Shown: positions 12,801-24,999, counted from the stretch's first letter. The stretch: 64,000 nucleotides of DNA from Neodiprion pinetum (GCF_021155775.2 NC_060234.1:32733026-32797025); one strand, 5' to 3'. Translations and numbers: made by a program. Notes: generated from the letters alone by a model not told the origin.

Positions 12801-15800
12801 ATGGTAAAACTACTATGCCGTATACCTAATGCTTGTATCTATTAGTGGGGGGGGGGTTTCATTTTCCCCACACATCGTATTCGGTGCATGAAAATTATAC
12901 CGATGTGAGGTATGAAGTGGATTTGAATAAACTGTCGCAACGTGGTATTCGATCGAGGCAACTATAAATATAACTGCACCCAATAAGGTTACAGTTGAAT
13001 ATCATTGTTAGTGTGCGTTAAAAACGCACGTTTGTCAATTGATTGCTCGGAGATTCCGATCAACTGATAATATGTAACAGCGCAAGGCCCCGTGGCTTTC
13101 TTGTCGATGCTAATTCTTGTATGCCATGCGGATGGGATATGGGAAGCGATGCAGAATCCCTGCGAGATGCGCCCGATCGCTATTGTATTTTAATCGATCC
13201 ATTTCACAAGACGACACGTCGACAACCTATGAGTGGTTCATGCTTGCCCGACTGCCTGCCTACGCTCACCGTAACTTGTAACGGCGTCGTGATGTCGTGG
13301 CATGAAGTCTACTTAATAAACCGTACGTGCAGACATTAAACCTGATAAATTTACGAATCCCCGTCACCACCACCACCACCACCACCATCACCGCCTCCAC
13401 CACCATTATCGCTGCGGGTACTCGCTCTGCCCACCGTCAAGTCTTCACTTTGCGGACTGCCACATGCTGGATGTTGATTGCCGGAGCGTCAACTCACTTC
13501 CTTATACTTTCCCATAACAATATCGTATATAACAACGCCACTGTAAATATCCTAAGCTTTACGACAACTGCGGAACGAGGGTCGTACGATTACAAACGTC
13601 ATATTCCTATCAATCGTACGTACTCCAGTCCTCGATATTGATAAAACGAATCACGTGCTCATGATCAGCCTGTACCCTGCTAACGGACGCGACTTAAGAC
13701 AGAATACGCATTGTAATATTCTGCTGAACGATTTTTCTTCTACCAATGTCTTACCTTTACTACCCTTTAATTATCCGCATCATCTCAATGCAGCCGTAAG
13801 TAATTTGCGCTATTCGAACGGGCGATGGGCCGGTCGAAAATGTTAAGCTGTAAGTCGTAAATCTGACCGGTGGTCGTAACTGTTTTAAAAATGGGAATAA
13901 AAAAGAGAAAGAAATGCTATTAACTCCGAACAGCCGGGCTTATGATTATTCACGCCCGAAGTTGTCCTTTGCATTGTGCGTTTATCGTCTTGTCACGTAA
14001 ATCTCTACACGCGTCCGGTGCCTGCAACGTATTATATATTACAAGTTCGCGCCCAGGTCAAGCGATCGGAGAGTCTCGGTTGAAAGGCAGGCGGTGACGA
14101 TGCAACAACGATGCTCTCGGACCAACCGCGAATCACGGCTCAAGCTCGATTGTAGTGACACACTTCCCCAATTCTTGCATTGTTCTTCCGTGTGTTTCAA
14201 TCGCATCGGGAGGCTGGCGAGATAAGATTAATAGCAGTCTTACCCTTGTAACTGCATACTCCACAGTCTGCACCGTGTAATTATTACTTTACTTTTCATG
14301 GCACGAGAAGGTATATACCGGTCTGTGCAATGCACGTACTGCAACCGCGGTCATTTGCGATGCTTGCCCTCTACCGTACGAACCAAACTGCATCACGGAC
14401 CCACGCAAAACGCTCGAGCAAAGCGGTTAATTGCGAATTATTATTCACGGACTTTTGAAAACGGAGATGAGGCGGATACCGCAATTGCAAGAAAAAACTC
14501 CAGAGCCGATCCTTGGATAGCCGATATTAACGTCCGCCTCTGCCGTATGTAATGCTCGCAGAAGTACCTTGGCACGATACAGTCGTCATCGTCTCTGTCG
14601 GAATAACAAGGGGCCAGCGAACACCTTGGCGAAGTACCTGAGACCGAGCAAATAGTAGCGACAGGACAGTCAAGCAGGATGTCGAGACGGCACCGAGCTG
14701 TTGCTCTATTCAAACCAGCCTGCACTCGCAGGAATTCGAACTTAAGGAATGTATACTCGCAGCGACTTGCACTTTGCTCTCATACGGTGTGCAAATATTT
14801 AAACCACGCGTCGTTGGTTGGTGAGGCAGTTAATTGTCACGGGTTCAAATTGCGCGAAGTACTTTTGAGAAGGTTGCAACATGTTGCAACGTTTGCACAT
14901 CCGTCAACTAGGATCCCCAAAACTTCGTGTAGTTTAATTCGAACGAAACGCTCTCTTCCAAATACTACTTGCCGAATGTGGGTGGAATCGCGTCGTATCT
15001 CGAACAGTCCTTATCGGCAGAGAGCCTTGGGCGTGGTGTCGGTATGCGTTTTTAAAATATTTTGTTTTATAAATTTCTTTTCGCTACCCCGGTCAAGGCT
15101 TGGTGAAACGTTGACAGAAAGGATATGACGAGAGTACAAGCTCCCTGTGGCGATGACTGTGGCACGCAGAGAGGCCTGTTGCCCTTTGGCACCGTTGACT
15201 GTGTGAGTAAAACACACATGGTACCGAAGTTACACAAGCTTACAGAAGTTACGCTGGAAGGCAGCCGGTATAACGTCGCCCGATGCCCGATAGGAGACCC
15301 TCGTTGGTTTCCTGGCGTTTCTACCTTCAGATGCAATGATTCCGTTGACAGCGTCATTTCAAACCTCTCGTCTCTTGCGCGATTCCCTCGACGTCCTCTG
15401 AAGCAGTATTTATATTTCTCGTTTTCCAAGCGGGAGAAAAGAAGGTCAGAGATCATCGTGATGATGACGTAAACGCAGTAGGAATATGAAAGATATCGTT
15501 GAAAAAACAACTTTGCTGGAAAGGAGAAAGAAGAAAAAGAATAAGAAGTCAGAAGAAAGAAGAATAAGAAGAAAGCTGCTGCACACGTTCGGTCGCCGCG
15601 TATATTCGAACCTGCAACTGTATCCTTCCCAAGTCTTCGGTATAACAGCGCTGGATCATTAGTCTGACGGCGGTAGTATTATGTGCAGACATGACAGTGA
15701 AAACAATTAACAAGAGGAAATAATATATCCTAGGGCACTACAGACATCTCTCGCTTCGTGTACTGGCCATGCATGATACTCTTTGTACGGAGTGGAAGAA

Positions 15801-18800
15801 AAAGGAAATATACGAATACAAGAGCCTTCCACGAGCTATCTCATCTCTGTGCCTCTTTTCTTCATACCCTCAACCTACCCGGGCGATTGTTACGTAATCG
15901 TTATCAATCTACCATCAGCGCTAACTTCACTCTGATTCTTTGCTCCTCGAGGCGACGACAACGCACGGTAAATAGTTGGACGATGTAACCGGCCGTGCCT
16001 CTCTGCTTTATCACGCTGATACCAAGACCAGCCCTTTTCCTAACAGTAAAACGTAACTTTTAAAAATTCACTGGCACGTCGTTAGGGGACGTGGTTCTTC
16101 TTTCCTTTTCGAATCACGAACCCTGAAATATTCGGCAGCCGCAGACGTGACGCGTAAGATTTCGATCTATGGTTAATTTGATCCCGGCAGCATCTGACCC
16201 TTCGGCCTCACGAGTCCCGGGTACGGTGTAGAGGTACCTGGTCGAAACCTGGTATCATTTACAATCGCTTCGGTAATTGCCTAATGATGTCTGCCAGTTC
16301 TCGGGCATCGTGTTATGTAAAGCTAAATATTGAAACAACGGTATATAGGTAGGTAGGTAGGTAGGTACCACGTACCAACCGATGTGTCTATGGATGTACC
16401 GGGATCGGGGTTTCGTACTGCAGGCCGGCTGTTTCATCGTTATGAAATTTTCGGGCCGCCTCGAGGGGGAGGCAAACATACGTAAATACATGTACCCGCG
16501 CGTATTTATCTATAAGTACGCGTACGCGCGATCTCTACGGGGGAAAATTGTGTTTGTGTACACAGGTAGATGCGATATGGGCATATATCTGCCCACCTTA
16601 TCCCATTAAACTAACGCGTACGTGTGCCCGTTGGATTGCTCAAGCTCCTACTCGTCATAACATCGCAAGTTCCTCCTGTGTACATCTAACTACCAAACAC
16701 ACCGGTATCTCATCCAATTGTCTTGATACAATCGATCAATAAATATTTATGAGCTATTAAATAGCGTTACCACATCGGTCGTTTTACCTACGTTCAAACG
16801 TATTGGTTTAGTATTCGACGTTCGAACCTCTCAAGCAGATGTTACTCTCGTGTTCTTTCGCTGCTTGTTCCCGGTATTACCAGCTTCCTCCTCCAGACTC
16901 CAATCACCTCTTCAATGCACGAAGATGAATGCTATTACGATTCCAGCAGCTATTCCAACCGGAGTTTCGCTCAAAGGCTTCTGCTCGTATCCACACGAGG
17001 CTACAGCATTCGGTTTCCGTTCGAAATCCGATGAAATCCGGCCTCTACACTTACAGTACGGAGCCTAGAATCAGTAGAATAACAATTACAGGTTCATTAA
17101 AGTTCGAAACCAAAGTTGGGATGTTCGGATGTCGGATGTTCAGAAAGTGACGTCACCCGAATTTTTTTTGTTCTTGACGTCATTGATATATAGTACTAGT
17201 CGACGAAAATCAGTTAGTCGAATTTCTCAGTTTGGAAACAACCGCGCAGTTGAGCGGACGGATGAGAATCGCGCTCCGCGGATTTCGAGTACCTACCGGG
17301 TTCTCTACGTCCTGGATCCTGCGCTTCGGGTCCGCTTCCTGATACAGCTCGAGTTCCAGGATAAGCGCTCCATAGTTTCTATGCTCCAGGTCCACTATCT
17401 GGTGAAACTCGACTTTCAGGACAAGTGCTCCGTAGTTCCTGCGCTCCAGGTCGGCTACCTGGTGGAACTCGACTTCCAGGACAAAGGCTCCATAGTTCTG
17501 GCTGTCCAGGTTCTTGACCTGGTGACTTTCGACCTTCAGGACTAATTTTCCGTAAATTTGGCTGTCCAGGTCCTCCACCTGGCGGATCTCGACCTCCAGG
17601 ACAAGCGCTCCGTAGTTTTGGCTGTCCAGGTACTTGACCTGGTGAGTTTCTACCTTCAGGACTAATTTTCCGTAAATTTGCCTGTCCAGGTCCTCCACCT
17701 GGCGGATCTCGATCTCCAGGACAAGCGCTCCGTAGTTTTGCCTGTCCAGGTTCTTGACCTGGTGACTTTTGACTTTCAGGATAAATTTTCAAGTTTACAA
17801 GTTTGATTATTGAAAACGTCATGTTTTTTACTATCAAACCGATATGCATGCTTCAGATAACATTTTGAATCGGAAAAAACCGTACGACCAGGATCAACAA
17901 ATTGCAATTGGTGAGTGGTTGGCATTGTGCACATAGGAATACATGACAATAACGTCGTCCGATTAGAGCTAAAATTGCTGTGCGTCGTGTTTCAAATCTG
18001 TCAGCACTTAGCTGATTGTTCTGTGGTATTTTTTGACGAAATTTATTGTCACAAAATCACAATACGTTATAATTACATGAATGCGTAAACGTGATTCGTA
18101 GCATTATATAGAAAAAATCTTACGGGCAGATTCGGTTTGCGTCACATGCACGAAGACAGTGTTCATTTTGTATACTGTGAAGCAAATACCAGAATTTATT
18201 GGGGGGTCCATTGTGCCCCAGTCTCCGCTACAACTATGTCATCTGGTGAAACACTGACAACTAGTAAGCGAGAGCACGAGCACAAAAACCAGCTACACTA
18301 GGCATCCGACCCTGAGCGAGCTTCAGCGGGCGAGGGTTTTAAAGCTAGTAACAATTACAGGTTCACGATCGGATCGCTATTAAAACATGATCGACTTTCT
18401 TTTCAATGCTCAGGAACGATGAAGCGGATTTTTATCAGTATCTTCAGTCGTCCGTTGTAATGAGAAAAAATATTTCATGCCGGAGTTCTTTCAAATTTTA
18501 ATTTTTGAAAGTGTATCTAGGATTATTGTGTACCGGTAGCAATGAAACAAAATCTTTGTAATCTGATCATGCATCTTCTCTACGGTAGAAATATTATTCC
18601 AAGGCAAGTTCGTACAGCAGCCAATCGCATGCGTACGTAGCCCTTCTTCTATTGCAAAAGTTCCTCTCGGTTTAATTGAACCGTGGCTGATCGAACATCG
18701 AACTCACTGACTGCGTGACACTGCTCAATTTCCTAAATGAAGTTCAACTGACTGAACACGTCTTCGAGGCGTTGGGGAGTAGTCGGTTATTAAATTATAC

Positions 18801-21800
18801 ATGAATAAAAAATGAATGCAGCTCGGTCATTTCATCGATAGAAGCGTTTGAGTAATTGTTGAAAGTTGCTACCTAATCGTCCGCGAGGAGGATGACAGTG
18901 AATTACAGAATTAATTATAATTTATGTCTCTGATGGAGAATATCCTGGAATACCTGAAGTGTATTTTTGATAACGTCCGAGTCTTATCGCAGCAGGTGAC
19001 TACAGACTCGTGTAGCGCAATGAGTCCAAGTGAAAGTTATAGTGCCGTTAGGAATAAGATCAATTGCCCCTTGTGTTTTGGACCTTTTGGTCGTCGATTG
19101 TCTGGTAGAGAGAGAACCGTCTGTACGATGAGCAATGCAGATTTTACTCCTTCAATATTTCTGCTACCTGGTCAATCAATTTCGTTCGGGAAAAATTTCC
19201 TTACCGAGGGGTACCTGACATCGTATTTCAAACGTAACCGGGAATCACTTATCAGCACTGTATGTAATTTTTTTCTTATCTCATATCTCTGATCGGATAA
19301 TGAGCGGGCACGAAAAATTGGCAGTATGCAGTCAACTGGTTCCTGTGAAGTGGGCTCGTATTCGAGTGCGGCATAACATCTACCTTGGTATTACAAGTTA
19401 CAAGGCAGTTAATTGAATTACCGGTAGAAGGATTGAAAGCTCGATTGCACGCACAAAAATAACACTCTCTTTTGATAAAATACATGGTATATGTATTTAA
19501 GCGGCTTTCCCGCTGATGCGAATATAATTCAACAGTTTTGAACCACGGGTTGAATTGAAATGGCGAAGCTGTCTACCTGTCTCTCTGCCTGCCTACCTGC
19601 CTGTCCGTCAGGCGGTGTAAAAAGTGTAAAAGAACTGCTGCACCGACGCACTTGAGGCGCAGGTTGGTACGCAAGAACGCTGCAGCGACGAGCTTTAAGT
19701 CGAATGTGCATATTTTCAGGAAAGCGGCTGCCTCTACTCGCACATAAGATGGGGCGAGGCCTTCGTCGTGGTTTACAGCGTGACCTGCAAGCGGAGCTTT
19801 CAGGAGGCGAGGGGCCTCCTCAAGCAGCTCGCGGACCTCCGCTTACCTTCCTACTTCACAGCCCTCCTACTTGGCAACAAGCGCGACCTGGATCATGCGA
19901 GGTAATTCACACATCAATTTTTCTCACAATTTTCTATCATTTTCTTTGCTTCTTTAACACAGTCTCGACGCTATTTCTTACTACGTCGTACCTGCGGTTG
20001 GGACAAAAACTGGTCTATGCTTTTTCTTCCAATTCCTAACTCAACACTCTATTCAGCTTACCGCGGGCTTAAGCCGAGACCAGTTTTTACCAGAACTCAA
20101 TATCTCTTTAAGTGGACGTCTTCTTTTCACAAACTGTCGGCTCATTCCAAATTATTTTTAATCATGGGCTACGAAACATCGGATAATCATTTTCACGATT
20201 ACATGTAACGTTCGGTAATTAGATAATTACGTGCTCACTTGTGAGGATAGTTTCGTCGAACGAAGGCGCTCTTTGAATCGAAATGATCAACGTTGAAAAT
20301 TCGCAACCCTGAAATTTAAAACCAAACAGTTAAGCTGTGCCAATTCTGATAACCACTAAGGAAGCAACGAAGCCGAATCTCTGCGCTCCGTTGTGATTTT
20401 TTATTATCTTCATTGGAATGCGAAACGGGAATTGCGAATGGAAATGTGCAATTTGCACGGCTGTTGGCCGGTGCCCACATTTGAAATCCGAGTAGAAGCG
20501 GCACGGCGCCAGTCCAGAGCTCATGGTCCACTCTGCCGCACCGCAGAGCACCGCACAAGATACCCGGTAGTGGTTGGTATTCGATTCTGGTCACCTAGAA
20601 ACCATTCACGCGATCTCCGTACACGCACCCTCCGTCTGCTTCATTTCGATCAAATGGAAATCGATGGAATAAAATTCTTGAACGCTTCGTTAATTGAATT
20701 AATTCGAGCTTAGGTCAGTTTTGCATCAGTGCAGATGATGGAAATTAATTTATGTTTGAATTCAAGGTACAGCCATTAAATTAAATCGTATTCCTTATGC
20801 CGCGAGAATGGACGTTTGTATCGTAAATACGAGATCAGTTCGTGATGGTGTTGATAGTCTTCAGTCCTTGAATTCTAATGCTGCCCAATTTCGTTTACAC
20901 ATTACCGCGTCAGTGTCAATTTTTTTCATTTTCTTTCTCTTCAAAGTTACTTTCCAGTTTCGGTATATTTTTTTTTTTTTTTCTTGGAAACACGTCACAT
21001 TAGATTTTATGGAGAATTGATTAAAATTATGTACGTTCGAGAATTCGAAAAAATTAGAAACATCAGTGAGAAAAAATCTACACGCTCAAGCTATTTGTTG
21101 TATAAATTAGGATTAAGCAAGAAATCGTGATTTGATAATTACAAGTCTGATCACCAGAAATGTAGCACAGTATTTGATTCCTTTGATTAAAGAGGGCGTG
21201 CAGTGTATCTGTGCCGATTGACTTTTGCTAATCCTATCATGAGAATACTGTAAAGTAGGAGGAGATATAAATTGATACCTATATTCCTTCAAGCTGAGAA
21301 AGTAGACGCCCTGGTACAACATATCAGAGAATCTTGTCTGCGTCGCAGGTCTGGCTGATCGATCCCATTAACCACTGAACGTATATTTGTTTATTTTTTT
21401 TACTGTCCGTGATTCGAATATTCCAGATGTGTGTCTAGCGTTTTGCCAGAAATAAAACATTTGATCGAACCGTGGTGTATTAACTACGTCGCAGTAGCAA
21501 CCAATGTCACGTGACAGGGAACTTGGGATCTGAATATATTTATTCAATCGACGAGCGAAGACGAAAAACGTTGAAATACATGTTTGATAAAGAAACTGCG
21601 ATAAACTTTACACTCCATTTTCATTCGTTGCTCGATTTTTCAACGCTTACAGTCTTTCTTCTTTCATATCACCGTAGTTTTTCAAAGCATTTTCCGCTCG
21701 TAGATGCACAGCCCTTTCCTCAAGTCTCTGACTCTGAAAATCAACATAAGTACGTACGCGAAGTGAACGGTCGCCAGAGAGCGTGTGGCTATAGAGCGCA

Positions 21801-24800
21801 ATATTGCTCTTCCATAAGTTTTTATATTTGACCGCGGTGAAACTGCCTGTATGTAATAAAATTTAAATGGTTGAAGGCGTTTCTAAAAATACGGCGTATG
21901 AGGGATACAATTCCGTAGAACATGGGGTTGAAGAACCTAAGATTCCGCCGACACATTATTATGGTGCACAAAGACCTCAAAATACGTCCAAGAGCTACCC
22001 CTAAAAAATTGCTTAAGTGATGAAATTCCTTGCTGAACGTACGGTGCAATTCAAAGAAATAATGCGAAACAAACTCAGTGCGGAGTAACCGAGGCATGCA
22101 AAAGGGCAATGAAACAGCTGTAAGTGCGTTGGGTGACGTCGATGTCAGCTGACAGCGTATTACTTGTACAGTCTTATTGAACTGACGTTGTGAAGTCAAG
22201 GTCCAAGCTTTCTCCACTAGCACACAAGAACTTGTAGTGCAAGTAACAGATAATGTATAATTACGGGACTCTGTTTCTCTCAGACGCGTTATTTTTCTTT
22301 TTTTTTCTTTTTCTTATTTTTGCCTTCTGTCTCTCTGACGACCATATATATATATATACACATGTATATATATGTATAAGGTACAATGTCGTCGAGTGAA
22401 CTGGAGCAGACAACGAATTGATTTCAGCGTATTTTTTCTTGATACGTCGTCGTTATAACTACGGCAATATATATTGAAACATAATTACATTAATAATTGA
22501 TTATCCAATTAAGCTTCCGTGCCTGAGTATGATCGTACATGAGGCGGAGCGCAAAGTGTTATAATATACACGTATACATTATGTACGCTGGTTATAACGG
22601 AGTACCTGATGTTCGACGTTCTTTTTACCCGCCCGGAATGGAAAGGAGAAATCCGTTTAAGATGTATTTTCCGTACTCCATATTCTCCTTCGGCATTAAC
22701 AATCAATATTCAACCGGGTAAATACATTATACATAACATATATTCTTGGCGTATGATGCAGTGCCTGCGGGATACGTATATAACGCGTGGAAGCGTCACT
22801 TCATTCAAGTCTCGTTTCGTCGTTTCTCTCTCATTCTAACAAAGAGAATAAACGAAAAAAAAAAGAAAGAAAAACGGAAAAGAAAGACAAAAAAAAGGGT
22901 CAAACCGGATCGTGGCATTCGAGCTTGCGTATTTTATGCGAACGCTCGAATGACTATCGAGCAATATTTATGAACGCAATTAAATTTGCGGTACACGTGA
23001 TGTCCGGAGTGTTGAGCTATCGCGTGGGTGGGTGGTTCCACTGCCCGGCACGTTGCCCTACGTCACACTACATCGCTCGATGCGGTGTTCAGCCTTCTCT
23101 CTTTTCTTGTTTTATTATTTTATAGAGGAGGCAATCGGGCACTCCGTACGGTCCCGACTCCAGGCTTCGCCAGATCCATCGCACGGTGCAACGCAGCGCC
23201 CAACAGCCATTTCACTTCCACTATTATACCCATAACCTTACATTGAAGCCATCTCAAGACTGCCCAGGTTCCCTCTCGACTCGCCTTTATTCCTAACATC
23301 GTATAAACCTCGAGCTCGCTCCGTGCACGTTTCATCTGATCCGATTAACGTCACGTGGCAATAATCCTCACACGGGGGAAAAAAGGTGTCGATATTTTAC
23401 CGACAAACGCTTTTCTACCATTATTCTCAGTATTGGGTCACACATGTTAACTCGTTAGCCGGCCGTCTGATTAATGGGATCGAAATATTTAGCACCATTC
23501 AATATGATTTGGCGATCGATATGCTGCAGGGACAAATCTATTTTTGACTGCCCGAGTAGAGGTCAAGCACCTCGTCGGTTAAACTTCGCCCGTTACACGA
23601 TATCGATTCGAGCTGATGTATTACGTCTATTATAGTATTTCCGTGCACGTGCCCGCGGGATGGCAAAAGCTCGACGAAACCGTAGACAATTCTTATCGAA
23701 TTAACAGTCTTTGAATTATGCAAGCTGAAATAATTCAGTAACAAGGTCACTGAAACAACAAAACTATACGCCGGTCCTGCGGACATTAGAACGCTACAAA
23801 AAAACGACAACAATTAGATTGCAGTTCTGTAATTGGTTACCGATGGTAGAGAACATCAGCTAGAGAAGTCGGTGCATCTCGGGGGACAATCTAATAAAAG
23901 CTCGTAATGATATTACAAATTTGAAGTGGTTGGTGGGTGGATACAATCTCCTCCGGCTTCACCGCAGGCCTGCAGTGTTACCTCTCTTATTCAGAGCGTG
24001 CCCACTTCTGGCTCAGAACCAGAATTTTCGTTCTAAAACTGCATCGAGGAAATCAAACACCGCTGCACTCAACGTATCAACGAAAGTCGAATATGCACGT
24101 ACGAATGGCTAACATCGGATGCTTGCGTGGATAATACGGAGACACTGCTATCTGCGTGCACATTCGACATTGTTTCGTTTTACCAAAAATTCATTACTCG
24201 CATTGAATTTTGTCCGTTTCACAACGTGGAATGTACCTGGCAGATTTTATTTTCCTTTCGTAGTTGATTTATTATAACTTTTCCGATTTTACATGAATGT
24301 GAATCAATTTTTTCCCAGAATAAAATTCCAAGCTTAACTTTAAAAATGTATTGATTATACATTTTAGTGCAAATCGACTGACAAAACTGCAGTAAATTGA
24401 ACAAAAAATGCAATCGAATACTGAAAGTAGGTGCTTTGAAATCGACGTTGAGGACTCGAACCTCAAAATGGTCCAATGTGGTCGAGTACTACTTGCTGAC
24501 CAAAATTTGGTTCAAAAGACAAAACGGCGAGAGACACAGGCAATACAAACGGCGGAAATTGGCTGCTGACGTGACCTTCGAGAAGATTCGGAAATGCGTA
24601 AAAATGAACACCGCTCACGTTGCGACATGCATTATACGCAGTCGGAGGAAGCGGAAAGTTGCCAGAGGCAGGAATGGCTCCGCATCGCACGGATGGCTAT
24701 AGGGTGACAGGTGTCGTAATCCGTTTGTTTCGTGTTTCAGAGAGGTGTGCGTGGACGAGGGTCAGCAGTTGTCGCTGGCTCACGGGTGCCAATTCTACGA

Positions 24801-24999
24801 GGTCAGCGCTGCGGAAAGTCCCGCAGGGGCGGCCCTCGCCTTCCAGGCTCTCCTCCGGGAAGCCCGCTCGGTCCAGCTGCTCCGCGCTCTTCCGATACGC
24901 CGGAAACTTGGCGTTCACTCGGTGTCGCGGGTACTCGGTACGATATTCGGGAAGAATACCACCAAAGACCGGAAGAAAAGGCCATCTCTGAGTATATGA
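735..24999 (+). CDS. RERG/RASL12-like small GTPase, 5'-partial (exons 735-811, 19720-19901, 24741-24999)
   Basis: A Ras-superfamily GTPase of the RERG (Ras-related and estrogen-regulated growth inhibitor) type, a signalling switch expected in the cytoplasm. The three exons join in frame to give 171 visible residues. In order they contain YRHSVTID, EVEILDTSRCE, HIRWGEAFVVVYSVT, the guanine-specificity motif GNKRDLDHAR (G4), FYEVSAAES (G5), and a basic C-terminus ending KKRPSLSI. RERG has YRHQATID, MEILDTAGQE, HMRWGEGFVLVYDIT and GNKADLDHSR in the same order, and the DTSR-to-RWGEAF spacing equals that of RERG. There is no CAAX prenylation box, as in RERG. The N-terminal 40-45 residues with the P-loop (G1) and switch I are upstream of the window; I searched 1-734 for a GxxxxGKS/T exon and saw none. 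The odd feature is G3: DTSRC replaces the family DTAGQ, so the invariant Gly and the catalytic Gln are absent. Family placement is sure; the exact orthologue is not. Confidence 0.9.
9216..9237. repeat. (GT)n microsatellite
   Basis: An almost perfect GT dinucleotide run, interrupted once by GC, inside the large intron. Confidence 0.85.
12070..12086. repeat. Poly(A) tract
   Basis: An uninterrupted A run preceded by an A/G-rich stretch. No recognisable retroelement body precedes it on either strand, so it is annotated only as a homopolymer. Confidence 0.8.
12963..12998 (+). promoter_or_regulatory. Candidate TATA plus Inr core promoter inside the RERG-like intron
   Basis: TATAAATA (12963-12970) is followed by the arthropod initiator ACAGTT (12991-12996). 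The predicted start, the A of CAGT at 12993, is 30 bases from the first T of the TATA box, the textbook spacing. The first ATG downstream is followed directly by a stop (ATG TAA near 13073); the next gives a 28-codon ORF. No known product. It could serve a nested transcript or an internal start of the host gene, or be chance. Confidence 0.35.
13013..13029. other. Short perfect hairpin after the candidate start site
   Basis: GTGCGTT, loop AAA, AACGCAC: a 7-bp perfect stem 20 bases downstream of the predicted start at 12993. It is too short for a microRNA precursor and may be coincidental. Confidence 0.4.
13364..13406. repeat. (CAC)n trinucleotide repeat
   Basis: About eight CAC units followed by degenerate CAC/CTC/CAT units. 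It lies in an unassigned ORF on the + strand, where it would read Thr-rich or His-rich depending on frame; no evidence that it is translated. Confidence 0.8.
16345..16368. repeat. (TAGG)n tetranucleotide repeat
   Basis: Five to six copies of TAGG in tandem. The insect telomere repeat is TTAGG, a pentamer, so this is a simple microsatellite and not telomeric sequence. Confidence 0.85.
17148..17182. promoter_or_regulatory. Pair of palindromic CRE (TGACGTCA) sites
   Basis: Two perfect 8-bp TGACGTCA palindromes at 17148-17155 and 17175-17182, 27 bp apart (about 2.5 helical turns). This is the full consensus for CREB/ATF-family bZIP dimers. A T-rich stretch lies between them. They are just left of the 60-bp repeat array and upstream of a TATATA (17187-17192) and a TCAGTT initiator (17210-17215), although the TATA-to-Inr spacing of 25 is short. 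Confidence 0.45.
17330..17790. repeat. 60-bp minisatellite, about 7.5 units, with a 120-bp higher-order pattern
   Basis: The units align exactly in register every 60 bases from about 17330 to 17790. Conserved parts include CTCCGTAG, GTCCAGG and ACCTGG. In the right half two unit types alternate: the units at 17521 and 17641 are nearly identical, as are 17581 and 17701, giving a 120-bp higher-order repeat. Because 60 is a multiple of three, stops are absent in several frames: a minus-strand ORF of 162 codons (17210-17698), another of 156 (17379-17849, rich in PGQ and PGG), and a plus-strand ORF (17129-17545). Reading in one minus frame gives a 20-residue repeat with core YGALVLEVE and HQV. The array lies in the intron of the GTPase gene. 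Coding is possible but not shown. Confidence 0.92.
19720..19901 (+). CDS. RERG-like GTPase, central exon (RWGEAF to NKRD)
   Basis: The acceptor ATATTTTCAG precedes GAA and the donor is AG|GTAATT. It encodes 60 full codons plus two bases: switch II remainder and alpha2 (HIRWGEAFVVVYSVT), the alpha3 region with LLKQLADLRLPSYF, and the G4 box GNKRDLDHAR. Codon use is strongly GC-rich at third positions compared with the flanking introns. The split codon AG+A (Arg) is completed by the exon at 24741. Confidence 0.93.
19902..24740 (+). other. 4.8-kb intron of the RERG-like gene
   Basis: Between donor GTAATT and acceptor CGTTTGTTTCGTGTTTCAG. It contains T-rich runs near 20970 and 22290, a TA microsatellite at 22343-22379 and an A/G-rich stretch near 22855. 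ORFs seen here, such as 21822-22223 on the minus strand, match no family known to me. Confidence 0.85.
22343..22379. repeat. TA-rich microsatellite
   Basis: Alternating TA dinucleotides with CA and TG interruptions in the second RERG-like intron. Confidence 0.8.
24741..24999 (+). CDS. RERG-like GTPase, terminal exon
   Basis: It starts after GTGTTTCAG, completes the split Arg codon, and encodes 85 residues before TGA at 24997-24999. It contains the G5 box FYEVSAAES that contacts the guanine base, the C-terminal helix ALAFQALLREAR, and a basic tail ending KDRKKRPSLSI. There is no CAAX box, so membrane attachment by prenylation is not expected; the basic tail could bind acidic lipids. The overlapping ORFs at 24620-25034 and 24697-25125 are shadows. 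Confidence 0.93.

Larger units (their letters stand above)
812..19719 (+). other. 18.9-kb intron of the RERG-like gene
   Basis: Bounded by donor GTAAGT at 812 and acceptor TGCATATTTTCAG ending at 19719. Most of it shows no coding signal that I can defend. It holds a (GT)n tract near 9216, homopolymers, a CAC repeat near 13364, a TAGG repeat near 16345, the 60-bp minisatellite at about 17330-17790, paired CRE sites at 17148 and 17175, and a TATA plus Inr core promoter at 12963-12998. The many ORFs of 60-150 codons on both strands match no family I know and mostly overlap each other, as expected by chance. Confidence 0.8.

Noticed and set aside
16345..16368. TAGG repeat as telomere-like sequence
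   Set aside because: The insect telomere unit is TTAGG; this is a tetramer and only five or six units long.
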